Positions 1 to 13,218 of a stretch of DNA of 64,000 nucleotides are shown here, in pieces. Within the stretch, counting starts at the first letter, position 1. Each line of letters starts with the position of its first letter. The stretch is from Viscum album (Eukaryota > Streptophyta > Magnoliopsida > Santalales > Viscaceae): positions 1,184,462,357-1,184,526,356 of the forward strand of contig OY728152.1 in assembly GCA_963277665.1 (NCBI GenBank). Reading direction: 5' to 3'. A program made the position numbers and the translations under genes. Under the pieces are notes generated by a model. The model did no database searches. It was not told the origin of the DNA and worked only from the letters and a program-made list of their open reading frames with translations.

Positions 1-3000
1 TTTATTTAACTTTTGATATTCATTAAATGAGTTTCAAAAATAATTAATTTTTTTTATGTTTCACATTAATTAGAATTGAAAAAGTAATGTTCTATTTTAA
101 TGTATACATTAAAATGAATTTTCTATCATACAAAATGATTATATTGATTCTAAAATACCTTAAAATATTCCATTTTCCTTTAAGAAAAATCATAATTTAA
201 TTTATTATGGATTGATTTTTTCAAATAAGATTTTAACTAAAGGGGATATATAAATATCCAAAAATGAATTCATATAGATGAATAGATCAATTTTAGGATA
301 CATGATATTTATTAGTAATGATTCTATTATGGTTATTGTTTATTGATTCAGATGGTAGGTGGTTTTATAATAAAATATTGGGGGAGTCCATTATAGTCGA
401 TGTATTATTTGATAAATTATGAACACAGTACGGGTGGTTCCGTGATAATCTAATGATGTGTGGTTTTATAAAATATCTCCATTGAATATCATATGAATGT
501 TGAACATATGGTTATTCCATTTATAATAGTCTCTATAAGAGTGCTATGAAATTTATGCCACACTTTACAATCATTTCTTATATACGATTCCTATGTGATG
601 GTATCAATATATTTTGATATTTAAAGGTAATATAATGATCTTATATTTAGAAGAAATTATAAGGATCATTAAAGGGTGATACGTATAACTGTGTTTAAAT
701 TTTTTTATTATATTTTTTTATTGAAAAAATGTTTATGATATAAATTTTTACATTTTAATTAATTTTTTAGGGTTTAATGAAAATCTTTAGGAATAAAAGT
801 TGATTTATTTATTTTTAATAAAATTCGTATTTTGATCCCATTATTTATTTGTAGAAATAAAAGATAAATATATTTTCACGGAATAATAGTTTTCATTATT
901 TCTAATGTATTTCCCTTAATGATATTTTCTATGATCATACAACATTTTGAAATAATTTTCACCTATTTTAAAAATGGTTAAGAAAAAAAAAGAAGTCATA
1001 TTGAATGTTATTAGGTTTTTAATGAAGGTAAAAAAGGTTTCTTTAGAAAAATAATATTATAGGAATGATGTATACTAATTAAAAGTTTCCAATTTCAGAA
1101 CTTATTTTTTATCATATATGAGTTATGTCCCATTTATATAAAACTCTAAACCAAAGAGGACTATAAAATTGAAATAAATTTAATGGTGGAATAAAAATAG
1201 TGATTGTGTTATGATTAGGTTCAGGAACATATAATAGAAATGTGGTTCGAAAATATGAACATTTAATATAAATGGATACTATTGAAATAAATGAGTGATG
1301 ATTGAAATAATGAATGAAAATGTTGAATAGTTATTAATAAATATTTTAGGGGATCATGTATTCATAATCATATATGATTAATAACAAAAATGGATAATAC
1401 AATTGAATTTATCCTTGGATGGGAATTTTGTAATCCTGCTTGAAAATATTAAAGAGAAATTTGAATCAAAAAAGTTATACATTTTTTACTATAGTGGAGA
1501 ATCCAAACTATGGAATTAAATAAAGAATAAAGGAAATCTTAAAAGTTATCATATTTACATTATCTTCAATATTTCTGAAAATTATAGAATATCCATATAT
1601 TATTTTATTATGGATTCAGTAGAAAAATTTCCCAAGTCCAAGACATCCATTGTTTTGAAACTATAGTGACAAAGTTTTATTTGAAATACATTATTTGATA
1701 ATTTTCAAACCATGAGATATTTTAATAACATATATATACTAAGAAATATTATGTTTTAACTCATATAATTTAATTTAAATCTATTTTCAAAGACTTATTA
1801 ACCAAAAATTATTATTTATAATCATTAATTACTAATATTTAATATTAGTATATTTCTATAAATTATATATTCAACTATAGTAGATAACTATTATCATTTT
1901 AGAATTAGAATTATTTTTTTTAATTAATATAATTATTATTATTATATATATTTATAGAAAATTTTTATTATGTCTATTACAACGGTTTTTAAATTTCATT
2001 CCATTATATCATTATATCACTATTTTTTGTAACCATTTATACCACTATAAGAATAAAATTATCCAACACGAAATAAAAAATTCTATTTTATAAACTAGGG
2101 AAAAAACCGTCTAAGAAGTAGTATATGAATATATAAATGAACTTATTTAAAAAACCTAACTAACGAGTAGTGTTATATATTTTCTGAGATATATAGAAAA
2201 AATGATACAATTTATTGAATTCAAAAGTAATTTTATCCATCTTATGATATATAAAAAAGAGAATTGTGTCATTTTGGTGAAAAATTCAGTTCATGAATGG
2301 GGGAGATGCCTTAAAAACAATCAGAAATGGAGTATTTGTTAAGGAAATTGAAATAGTGGTAAAATCCTCAATGTATCAGATACTATTGACCTCAAAATTT
2401 AATTATCAAATACAAATATATAATAGTATATATGTACATAACTTTTTTTCAGTTAATGCATTCCAAGAAAATTATATAGTTTATGTTTTTGACCATATTG
2501 ATGAATTAATGTTCTAGGATATGGATGCATGAAACACACTATGGATTTCTGTTTGGAATCCTATGTTCAAATTAATTGGATAAAATATTTCATTTTATCA
2601 TTTCCCTGGACAAATTTCATGTTGAATTATATTTCATGAATATTAATATATTCATATAGTAAAATCTTCAAAGGTATTGATATTTTTGTATGTAAAGTGG
2701 TGAAAATTTTAGGGGGAGACCCCTAATTTAAAAGACAAGGAGGAGCGACGTACAAAAAAATTGATAATAGTTTATATTAAAAAAATTGATATTTTAATTT
2801 TTAGGAAAATATTAAAGAAAAAAAAATGTGTATCATGTACTTGTAAATGACATAATCAATTATCCATCATTGAAGTATATGAATTTAAAAATTTTATTAA
2901 GGAAAAAGATTTTCCAATATGTGAATGTAATTTAAAAATTAATAATAATGAAAATTATTGACAAATTTTGTATAGTATCATTAATGAATTTAAATTAGGG

Positions 3001-3229
3001 AAAAAAATTCATGATTTTGTTAAATTTAAAAATAAATTATAAAAAAATAGTTGAAATTTAATAGATTTATAATCTAGTGTTAATTTTGGTATGGGTAAAG
3101 ATTCAAATATTATGAAATAAAAGTAAAATATTTATTTATTATGATATATATCATATTTTAGTAGGATACTAAGAAAAATAAAATGAGAAATGAAAAAATA
3201 TCAGTTAATAATATTTCAAATGTTTTATT
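1..3229. other. AT-rich decayed sequence, no supportable gene
   Basis: Very AT-rich sequence with stop codons in all frames. The only open frame of any length is 74 codons at 2293-2517 (+), and it has no recognisable motif. A patch at about 330-480 resembles the repeat array of the LTRs near 23 and 47 kb. The stretch may therefore be the 5' end of a second, related retroelement whose integrase relic follows at 3.23 kb. I see nothing else here. Confidence 0.5.
330..480 (+). repeat. LTR-like patch related to the 45 bp repeat arrays
   Basis: Two G-rich starts, GGGGGAGTCC at 380 and CGGGTGGTTCC at 431, sit about 50 bp apart in AT-rich sequence. Both are followed by an AT-rich tail ending near 'gat(a)aat'. 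They look like diverged units of the arrays at 22960-23170 and 47311-47610. The match is by eye and the spacing is 50 rather than 45 bp, so this is a probable but unproven relative. Confidence 0.35.
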
Positions 3230-3740
3230 ACAAATGGTGTACCATAATTAAGGATTTTAAGGAAAATAGTTATGATGATTGTAGTGCATGTGTAATATAA
3301 AAAAAGATTTCAAAAAATAACTATCAGATACATATTAAAAAAGTTATTAGTTGATTCCAACCATAAAAATTTTTATATATTAATTTGATTATGGATAACC
3401 CCACAAATAATATATTTTATTTTCATTAATGATTGAATATTATTGTAGGCTTACATGGATGATATCATATAGTTGTTTGGTGTGTTAGAGGGAATTATAA
3501 ATATAATTAATCAAAATGTACATGATATGAATTAAATAAAACCTAAAAATACTAATGATGTATAAAGTATATATATGGGAAAATTCTATATAAGATTATG
3601 ATTTAATTGAGAAAAGATATTTTCTTTAATTTATATCTATTATTTTTACAACCTGAAAAACATAGTGGTACATAAAATGTAATTTTATATATTATTGAAT
3701 GACGATTAAAATAAGAATATAAAGAATTAATAAAACTATA
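3230..3740 (+). pseudogene. Probable Ty1/copia integrase relic
   Basis: Fragments in the expected order resemble a copia-type integrase. A Cys-x2-Cys pair (DCSAC, codons at 3280 and 3289) fits the end of the HHCC zinc-binding domain. From about 3398, in another frame, IIYFIFIND precedes a stop, then AYMDDII. This fits the 'FIDD(Y/F)SR..(W/Y)V' segment that carries the first catalytic Asp; here that position reads IND. A possible QPEKHSG at about 3640 would sit near the 'P(Q)QNG' segment. At least one frameshift and many stops separate the pieces. It is non-functional. It could be a truncated relative of the larger relic at 28-31 kb. Family assignment is tentative. Confidence 0.38.
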
Positions 3741-5114
3741 TGAGTGTGAGTTATTGATTTTATAAAAAAATTACAAACACTATTATTATATAATAGATTC
3801 TCATGATAATAAATTATATATAATAAATGAAAACACCATATTATTTTTCACTATAATATTGTGTTATAACTATATTAAAATTGAGGTTGAGTGAGTATAT
3901 ATATTTTAACATTCTTGTTATATTGAAATAAATTACATACAATATAAAAGTGTAATATTTATTTAAATAATTCCCCATTTTTTATATATTTAATTTCTAA
4001 TATATTGTCTATTCTTGATTGAGATCACATGTACATAATTGAATAGGATATTATGTAATGTATTATAACATTATTTATGTAAATCTATATAAAAGAAAAT
4101 GATATGGTAGATCTTCTAATAGATTATTTCCTTCATTGATATTTAACCCATGTACTCGTATATTTTTTTTATCCAACATTATAGTTTTATAAGTTTATAA
4201 TATTTAATTAATGTAAATTTTAAATTGAATGGTTTTGTTGAAAAAATGTGACCAGATAGAATGCTTAAATTAATTTGATTTTTTTTAAATATAGAGTGGC
4301 CAATTATATAAATTTTAATTAATATGTTTTAAAATTTTTAAATATGGGTGCTTTATCACATCAAATTAGGTTTCCCAAAAGTACAAATAAATATATATTT
4401 TTCATCTAATCTGAATAATTTTAATGTGGGAAATTTAAATATAAATTTTCCCATATATGACAGAATTTGTATCATCTATATAATTCAATCTATAAATTAT
4501 ATTTTTTGTCAATAGAATTATTTTGAATATATATTATAATGAAATATAATTAATTATATTGTTGGAACATATTATTTATGTTTTTATTTATTTATTTTCA
4601 ACCATAGGATATGAATTATTAATATCTCATGAAGAAATCTGTGTAGAATACGGAGATCATGGAAGGAATGGTATTTCATGTGTATCATTCATTGAAATTA
4701 AGAAAGAGGTATGATTGAGGACAAATATAATAATATGGTGATTAATATGAAGATATTTTGGATAACATATAATAATGTCACAAGAGATAAAATGTAGTCA
4801 GCAGAATAGAAATGGTAATTAAATTTGATGGACTAGTAGGAAAGGCAATTTCACTCTGTTGCACTAACATAGAATTTTCATTGAATAATATACATATTAA
4901 ATATAGTTTTGTAACTTTAGATGAAAAATATTTTTTAATGATTGTCTAAAATAAAATTACGTTTTTACTCATACATGTATTGTTAGTGAATAATTTTTCA
5001 AAAATAATAATGAATCTTGGGGAATGCATGAATAAAATTTGGTAGTGGGAAATAACCATGAAATGGTTATAGCCATTTTGGATGACTTGGTTAGTAATAA
5101 TTAATCTGGGAAGA
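3741..5114. other. AT-rich sequence, nothing recognised
   Basis: No open frame above 60 codons and no RT or RNase H motif that would continue the integrase relic upstream. The stretch ends at the first breakpoint of the 7.5 kb tandem duplication. Confidence 0.5.
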
Positions 5115-5548
5115 AAGATCTTATATGATGGACTGCATGAATGGAAAGCATTTTATAGTTGAATGTATTTTGAAATAAATAAAAGATTATATATTTTTAA
5201 TATAATTATGAATTATCACTATGTTATATTTTTCTCGTAATGTCAAAAATATCTATTGTGTCATTAAATGGGGTAAATCATGATGATTTTTTTATAAAAA
5301 CGTCATCCCATTTCCAATATATATTTTGATATTTTTATTATATCTAGTTGATAGAGTGAATAATTGGATAATTATAGTGAAAATAAGAAATGATAAAATT
5401 TATGAATGAGATATATTTCGATAATATAAGATTAGAAATTAATGGAGTCGATTATTATGTAATAACATTATTGTTATGTCCATGAAACAATTCATAAGAA
5501 AAATGTGAAATCCTAGAACATGACACATGTTCATGATATTTATGATAG

Positions 5549-5621
5549 TACAGGGTTGATTTAATAAAATGAATTAGAATCATTACCATTTCTATAATAT
5601 TAATACAGGGTTGATTTAATA
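5549..5621 (+). repeat. 18 bp direct repeat private to copy 1
   Basis: TACAGGGTTGATTTAATA occurs exactly at 5549-5566 and 5604-5621. Copy 2 has only one similar site (the second). At the place of the first it carries 102 extra bases (about 13617-13740). One copy has gained or lost sequence here. Confidence 0.6.
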
Positions 5622-8600
5622 TATAACAATGACTAAGGATGATGATGATGTTGTGATGAAAATCTAGAGGATATAACAACAACTATATTATCACAGAGTT
5701 AATTTTATATTTCTGTTGAATGAAACTTGAATTAAATCAATGTAAACAAATAATTGACACTATATTTTTCATCAAATCAGTCTCTATTATCATGTACTGA
5801 TGTTTCTAGGGATATACATCCCTATATAATGTGTATTCTTCTATGGAGGAATGAAATTAAAGATAATTCAAGTTATTTATCCCAGGATTGTTATATATAT
5901 CTATAATCCAAAATGATATTAATGAACCCCTAATAATAAATACATTACCTAAACCAATATATTGAATAGGAATGTTAATTATTAGTGTTTTTTATGACAT
6001 AAATAAAAAATTATTTTTTTCCTTTAGATATAGTCTATTGTAAGGGAATAATATAATTTCCAACATCTTAATGAAGTAAACATTCTTTATCATAATTAAA
6101 ATCTATGTTTTTAAATTGAGATCTAGATAAATTGAAATTATGTTACTCATATCCATGGAAAAATATCCAATCAAGTGTAAGCTCTGGGGGATTACATTGA
6201 ATTTATTTAACATAGTTTTTAATAATTTCTCAAACGACCTTTCATTTATATTCATAGTTTTTATGTCAACGTGTTGGGTAAATATTCTTATGATTAAAAT
6301 ATATTCATATTTTTAGGAATGAGCTTTTTCACCTAATATGGATAGAAAAGAATTTCATTATTTCAATAATTATTATAAATGCTAATTCTATCACCATGAC
6401 AAGGTTCTTATAGAATACTCGAATGGAAATATTTCATTTTATTATCCTAATTTCATCTCATATAATATGTTGAAATTGTTTATTAAACTAGCATCTATAT
6501 TAATATGGTATCAATATATTTATTTTTTTAAAAAAAAATTATAAAATCCATCAATCTGAAGAAAAATATTCAATTCTCTCATTTATTATGATGTAGAAAT
6601 ATTTAAATAACTTTTCTCATTGAATGATTCATAAAAATCAAATTTCATTGAATTTAGTGAGATAATATTTCTAAATGATGCAACTAATACTATAAGAAAA
6701 TGAATATGTCATATAATTTATTATGAATAAATGTTTTTAAAATAACTACTTTAATTTCATGAACCATTCAGTTTTATAAAATAACAAAATATTATACATT
6801 AAGAGTTTTTATTTTCATGAATAACTCATTAAATACTTATACCCATAAAATCATAAACATTTAAGGGGTTTTCATTAGTCTATTAGGAATAATCACAAAT
6901 CCATAGATCACATTCCCTGTTTATAATTTATTATTCATGATTTCATCAATTCTAACATATAACAACCGAATTATCATCAGAAAATAACCTTATAATTCTA
7001 TTAACCTCCATGAAATTGTTCATATAATTATTTCCACATAATGAATATTTTCTCTTATTGTGATATTATTAATATGTTTATAATAAATAAATAAAATCAA
7101 TGAATATATCAATATTTCACTATTGAAACATAATTAATGTATAGTGATAAGATAACTTAATGATCCCCATTTACCTATGTTCATTCAAATATATCTACTT
7201 ATCTTAAATTTTTATGTAACTATAATCTATTATATGATATATATATGTTGAGATCTGCGAATTAGGTAAATTAAATTATACCCACAATAATTTAATGCGA
7301 TCAATGAAAATTATCTAGTAGGATATCTATAGTTTTCAATAATGGAATATTATCTATAATCATTAAATTAATCAATATTTTATTTTTGTGTTAATATATT
7401 GATATCCTTTTTAATAAACATGAAATATAATAACATGATGTTATGTAGTATTTAATTTTTTTATCATATTAAAATAATAATCTACGATCTTATAAGAGTT
7501 TGACTACATAGAAAATATTTCAAAGATATATATTGGCCTTATACAATGAGGAAAAATATATAACAACATTATAATTAAATTAATATATAATATTATATAC
7601 TAAATTAATAGGTATTGGTTTTTTAAATATATAGATATGAAAATGAATAAATATAACTACTCATATTGATGCATTGTTCATTGTTAATATATAAAAATAA
7701 ACCTATAACATTTCGATAGAGGAAAAGTATTTATTAAAAAAATTCATGTTTTAAATGATTGTTGTGTTATAAAATATGACCTATAATTTATTATTATATT
7801 GATAGTATGTTTAAAATGTATGAATTTTAATTGTTTGTCAAAATGATTTTAATTTTACTATATTCCCCGGATTCACTCTAAAGATTTACTTTTTGTGAAT
7901 GTTGACTCTAATATTTTCTCCATTATATAGTGAAATGATTAATATTTTTTCTACTGTTATTAAAATAGAACAACCAGAAAATGGGTTGTGAATTTTAAGA
8001 GGCATGATCTTTATATTATTGGGACCCAACATGTAAAAATGGATTCCCTTTATTTTCTTAATGGAAACACAATATAGAATCATTTCTTTTCCTTCCAACA
8101 CATGAAGCATCTCCAAATTCCAATCAAATTTTTTTATATCCTTAAGAGGTGGGATGCAGATATATGATAATTTTATATAATTATTTTAATGGGAAAATTT
8201 AATTATTATAACATATTTTATTTAAAAAAATATGATAAATCAACTAAGTATCCTGTAACACTCAATTCACCAACACAACTCATCAAATAATTTCATTATA
8301 TTAATAAAACTAAAATATGATCATTATCTCAGAAACAAATATATCAATTTAAAATATGATTATTTATCAATCTATATTAGTTCATTATACTATTAAATAT
8401 GTTACTAATGAAGTTATGATATCATAATATATTGTTTTTGATTCATAATCATGTTATAATAAAAAAAATTATCTCCATCATGATATGAACAATAAGATGA
8501 AATATATTTTCCTATAATCATTAAATGAAATAATATGAAAATATGGTTTCCATATCAACATAATTATATATATTATTTATTAATTTCCAAATTTTCTTTG

Positions 8601-10984
8601 TAATAATAGAATATAGTAAATTTAATTCCTAATTTTTTAAATTATATGAAAACAATATTATAAGGAATAAATTTTATAATAAATATATCATCTATTTAGC
8701 CATAAATAGTTCACTTGATCCCATGTGTTGAAAATATAATTTAATTTTGAATTTATCATTAAATAATTTTCAATGAAATGATAGATTTGTATATTATATA
8801 TTATTTTTTACACAAAAAACCTGTATTTTATGATTCATTACCCATTATAACAAACATTACACACTAGATTTGACTGAAACATGAGATTCTTGGATGTAAC
8901 TACTCACAAATATCATCTCAGAATGAAAATACTACATTATATTCATTCCCAGAATATTTTCATTTTATAAAAATAAAAAATTATGAAGAAACATAAACTG
9001 ATATATACCATTTATTCCTCATCCAATTTTAATTTTTTATCACTATATAAGAAAATATTTCATAAATTATATATCATCAACATCTACCAAAAATTCTAAA
9101 AATATGATATCCAATTAGACATACCTTGTGTAATAATAAATAATCAAATATCTCAATAATAATCTTTATTGGATTAATGAAAATTGGAATGCCAATAATT
9201 TTCCCCATATTATTAAATAGGATACCACGATTATAATCCATAATGAAGAAGAATGTGGATGGTAAATTAGTACATCATCCATGTTATATAGATTTATAAT
9301 TTTCCTAAACAATAAAATAAATAATATTATTTTTAATAATATGATATTTTGAAACTAGATAGATTAATTGTATAATTCTTCAATTAAAATTTATCCAATA
9401 ATTCAATGTATTAACCCATGGTTAACAACATAAAATCAATATAATAGTAAACAGAATATTTATAATATAAATTGATATGATGAAATTTTATTCTTAATCA
9501 TTGGGGATGGATATTAATATAAATGGAAGTGATAAATCTTATTATTAAAAATATGTAACATTATATATTCCATATATAGAGAAAAGATGGATAGTTAAAA
9601 AAGTCCAAATCACTTTTATACAGATGGAAACAAAAAAGGATGTTGACATAGTTGGAAAATATGATTTCAAAAAAAAAACTCATTGAATATCATCACACAA
9701 TAATTATTCAAAAGTATTTTGATTTGATACATCATGTTTAGTGGACACAAATTTAAATTTATTTATTTATTTTAAAATAAACCATGTCAGTTAAATAAAA
9801 TGATTGTAATTCCTTTTAAATACAGAATGGACAATAATATATAATACATAAAATATAATTCAACTTTTTTACCATTTATATAAATTATAAATATACACAA
9901 CCAATTGAAAACGGAATATTTAAAATCTATTGTGAAATATTATTTAATGATTTAATTTTTTTAAAGTTTTTTCAAATAATGGATCCTTGTAATTGAGAAA
10001 ATGATTACAATAGTAAATGTGGTGAAAAATATAAATCATATGATTATTAATAGAATAGTTTGAATATATTAAAATTATATTTATTAATAAAAAAGATGAA
10101 TAATCTATGAAACTATTTACTTTATCAAAAACCCCTTATTGAAAATCAAAATATTATATAAAATAAAAAAATTAGAAGGATGAATCCAATAATAGAATAA
10201 AAAATTTCAAGATAACTAATTATAACCCAAGGAATATGATTTGATTAACAAATATACCATAATGGATACAGATAACTATAAGTGATAACTACTTTTTGGA
10301 TGAGTTATGAATGTATATCCATATGAAATAATGTGAAATAAAAAATAATAAAATTAAAAAGAATAATGTAACGAACATATATGATTTATGTTCAAGAAAG
10401 TGATTATTTATTTGTGAAAGAATGTTGTGTTATCATAAATCATTACTACTTGGGAAACAGAATTATCAATATCCACATGAAAATAGGAACATGATTTTTA
10501 TTATAGATCCAATAAAATATAATTATTATGATTAAAAACATCTCTGGAAAATAAATACCCCATAATGAGAAATCATAGTGGATAAAATTATTATGTCACA
10601 ATGAATCATAATATACATATAAAATCCCCATTAATTTTACTAATTAATAAATTAAACCACTCTATACTCTAATATAAAAAGCGTATCTATATTGATTTAC
10701 CATATAATCAAACTTAGGTCAATTATATTTTTTTTATTCATTTACTATAACAATCAAAACCTAGTATATATGTCACATTAATGAAATGACTTACCACAAG
10801 ATATTGGAAAATATATGAACCAAAATTTTATTCATGAGATACTAAATAGAGATAAACAAATAGAGTATATTACGTAAAAAGGGAATAATTTTCTTCAGAT
10901 ACTACTATATACAAAATATATTGAAAAATTTTCAAAAGGATTTCTCCCCCATTACTATATAAATATATAACAGGTTAGTAATAA

Positions 10985-11230
10985 ATGATCAAAGATAAAA
11001 TCCCAATGAATTACCTCATTGTAAAAAAGTTGGATGGAGTGCTTGTGATTATTGAGAGGGCTTGTCATGCTGAACGCAAAATTATTTACTTTTTAGAAAC
11101 CATTGAAATATCCCATATATTGTTTGGTGGTACTTTTCCCACACTGGTGAGGCCATTACTATTAGGGAAGTGGATCTTGTATTGGAATAGATAGCTATTG
11201 AGAGATTACCTATGAATTTGGGAGTCTTTA
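10985..11230 (+). pseudogene. GC-richer block with 69-codon open frame, copy 1
   Basis: A block clearly richer in G+C than its surroundings. It holds an open frame from ATG at 10985 to 11194, with the stretches YLIVKKLDGVLVIIERACHA and FGGTFPTLVRPLLLGKWIL. It lies just after CAG/GTTAGT, a good plant donor site (10972-10980), so the open frame may be chance. The second copy near 19.03 kb keeps most of the frame but has a stop after the HKII segment. I do not recognise the protein in any frame. Composition suggests a captured or once-functional fragment rather than local AT-rich DNA. Confidence 0.25.
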
Positions 11231-11723
11231 AATTCCATGAAAAATATAAATGAATAGATCATTGAAGATATTAAATTTAAAGAGATAAAAAATAATATAT
11301 AATAAATAATAATTAAAATTTAAACTCAACACTAAGAAAGTTATATTGATTATGGATGAATATTGTGTCCTTATTCATCTCTTTAATGAATGCATGAGTT
11401 AAATGGAATATCTACATATGAATTAGAATAAAATAGAATCCTATTTCAAAGAAATTAGTAGGAGTTTCATGCGAGTAAAGATTTTCCTTATTGTTATGGT
11501 ATACATAAGGTACATTGAAGTAATTTTGTTCAGTTATACTAGAAGAATTTAGTTATGTATTATATTTTATTATCTCCTATGTTTGGTTTTTTATGATTCA
11601 GTTCTCACTAAACCCCTAAAAGACATTTTTTATGTAATAAAATTTTAATTTTGTATAAATGAGAAATAAATTGTCAAAGTAAAAAGGATAATAATAATGT
11701 CATGAAAAAAAGATGTGAAATAC

Positions 11724-11838
11724 CTATTTCTATTTGACTGACTATCACTACTAATCTATTTCCTTGTGATGGTAATAATGACCATAAGAAGTCGTTGAAA
11801 ACCATGACACCCATCCCTATACACGATCCTTGAAAACC
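11724..11838 (-). pseudogene. Exon-like 115 bp block, copy 1
   Basis: On the minus strand a GC-rich block is bounded by a 3' splice-like TTTTAATCAG/GG (at 11838) and a 5' splice-like GAAATAG/GTATTT (at 11724). It reads open, encoding GFQGSCIGMG then VFNDFLWSLLPSQG and NRLVVIVSQ. The copy at 19767-19881 has exactly the same length and both splice-like borders. Most differences between the copies change the amino acid and many are C-to-T or G-to-A in this copy, so it is probably no longer selected. The pattern W.LLP..G.R.V..VS faintly recalls membrane-transporter helices, but I would not assign a family. Confidence 0.4.
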
Positions 11839-12633
11839 CTGATTAAAATTTTCCAAATGACATATATATGATATAAAAAATAATACCATTAGCATACCAA
11901 CATGAATAAATAAAAATAATATCACCATATAACTATTAGTTAATTATCATAAAATTTAGTGATTATAGAAATCTGAAATGAAAACCCTTTAGTAATACAT
12001 ACTTTCAATTTAATTAAATGAATTCTATATTTCTATATATATGTAATATGTTATGTATATGAAGATGATTATAAGTAAATAAATATAATTATACTTGGAA
12101 ATACCATACTATAAACACATGAAAAATAAAATGACTTATAATATAATCATGTATAAAACTAATGAATATTGGGCTCTAGAGTATGAGAATATGTAATCAG
12201 ATTTGAAAATGTATATTGTGTCATGCATACTATTTATATTATAAATATAAAATCATGCCATAGTATATAAATATCTAAAAAATAATTCATATTTTTTATA
12301 TAGACCCTTTTGTTTTAATATGTATCTAAACCATCACACACACAGTGGAAGTTGTTCTATGAATTCAAAAAGCCTTGGAATGACTATTGTGTTAATTTTA
12401 TAAATACCTTCATATAAAATCGTTAGCACTAACATGATTAAAAATTAATTTTCATGCCACAATCACCACTGAGTCATTTCCTCAAACACATAACATGAAA
12501 TACTTATTGAATAAAAACACCTCCAAAAATAATTTTTTATGTATACGAGCATGAGATATTGAAATTATACACTATGTTCAGTGAAACAGAAGATCTTATA
12601 TGATGGACTGCATGAATGGAAAGCATTTTATAG

Positions 12634-13218
12634 TTCCTTAGAACATTCCTAATTTTTAAACATATAATCTTTAAACATTAATTTGATTCAAAAATATGTT
12701 CACCAAATCCCACATCACTATATAATTATAAATCATTTCAATAGTGGTTTCCATGTTTCTAAATTAAATGTGTTTTGAGTCTGTGTCAATATAATGTTTT
12801 TTATAAAAGTTTTGGTTTATAAAATACATAGTTCATATTAAATAAATACCTATGATTTCTTTTTAAAAAACATGATAAATATGGATTTCAGTACTAAAAT
12901 ATATAGTGTGAATATCTTCAGAATGTTCACAGATATCTTCAATTTACTTCGTGACATAATTATGCTATTTGTTGTTTATTTTCAATTTAATAGTGGAATC
13001 GATGGAAGCAACTATAAATGAGAAAAATTAAAATCAATAAGAGATAAGTTAATATAACGGTGTAGTGCATCATAAACAGTGATGTTCAAATGATGATTTT
13101 AATAAATGTCTAATAGCATAAGTGTTTAACATTCTATGACTATCATTGTCAAGTTAATTAAGAAGAAACAATGTCATGGCCTTCATTTTGATTGCCTAGT
13201 TTCAAAATATTTCAATGT
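12634..13218. mobile_element. 585 bp insertion flanked by a 9 bp repeat
   Basis: This block has no counterpart at the matching site of copy 1. It is flanked by ATTTTATAG at 12625-12633 and 13219-13227. Copy 1 has the motif once at 5150-5158, continuing directly to TGAATGTATTTTG. That is what an insertion with a 9 bp target duplication would leave. Nine bases suit Mutator-like elements, but I see no terminal inverted repeats, no poly-A tail and no coding frame. The family is unknown, and repair filler DNA is an alternative. Confidence 0.5.

Larger units (their letters stand above)
5115..12589 (+). repeat. 7.5 kb tandem duplication, copy 1
   Basis: This segment aligns along its full length with 12590-20638 in the same orientation. 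Sampled stretches agree at roughly 90%. It starts AAGATCTTATATGATGG and runs to ...GTTCAGTGAAACAG. The next base starts copy 2, which repeats the first 46 bases (5115-5160 = 12590-12635) without a mismatch. The right end of copy 2 also carries AAGAT (20634-20638), so the junction looks like a tandem duplication between 5 bp microhomologies. Copy 1 is 7475 bp; copy 2 without its insertion is about 7450 bp. Most of the unit is non-coding, with two GC-richer blocks near 11.0 and 11.8 kb. Confidence 0.85.

Noticed and set aside
12590..12635. 46 bp repeat as a target site duplication of a 7.4 kb transposon
   Set aside because: Such a long duplication fits no common plant transposon, and the second 7.5 kb copy plus the AAGAT microhomology explain it as the start of a tandem unit.
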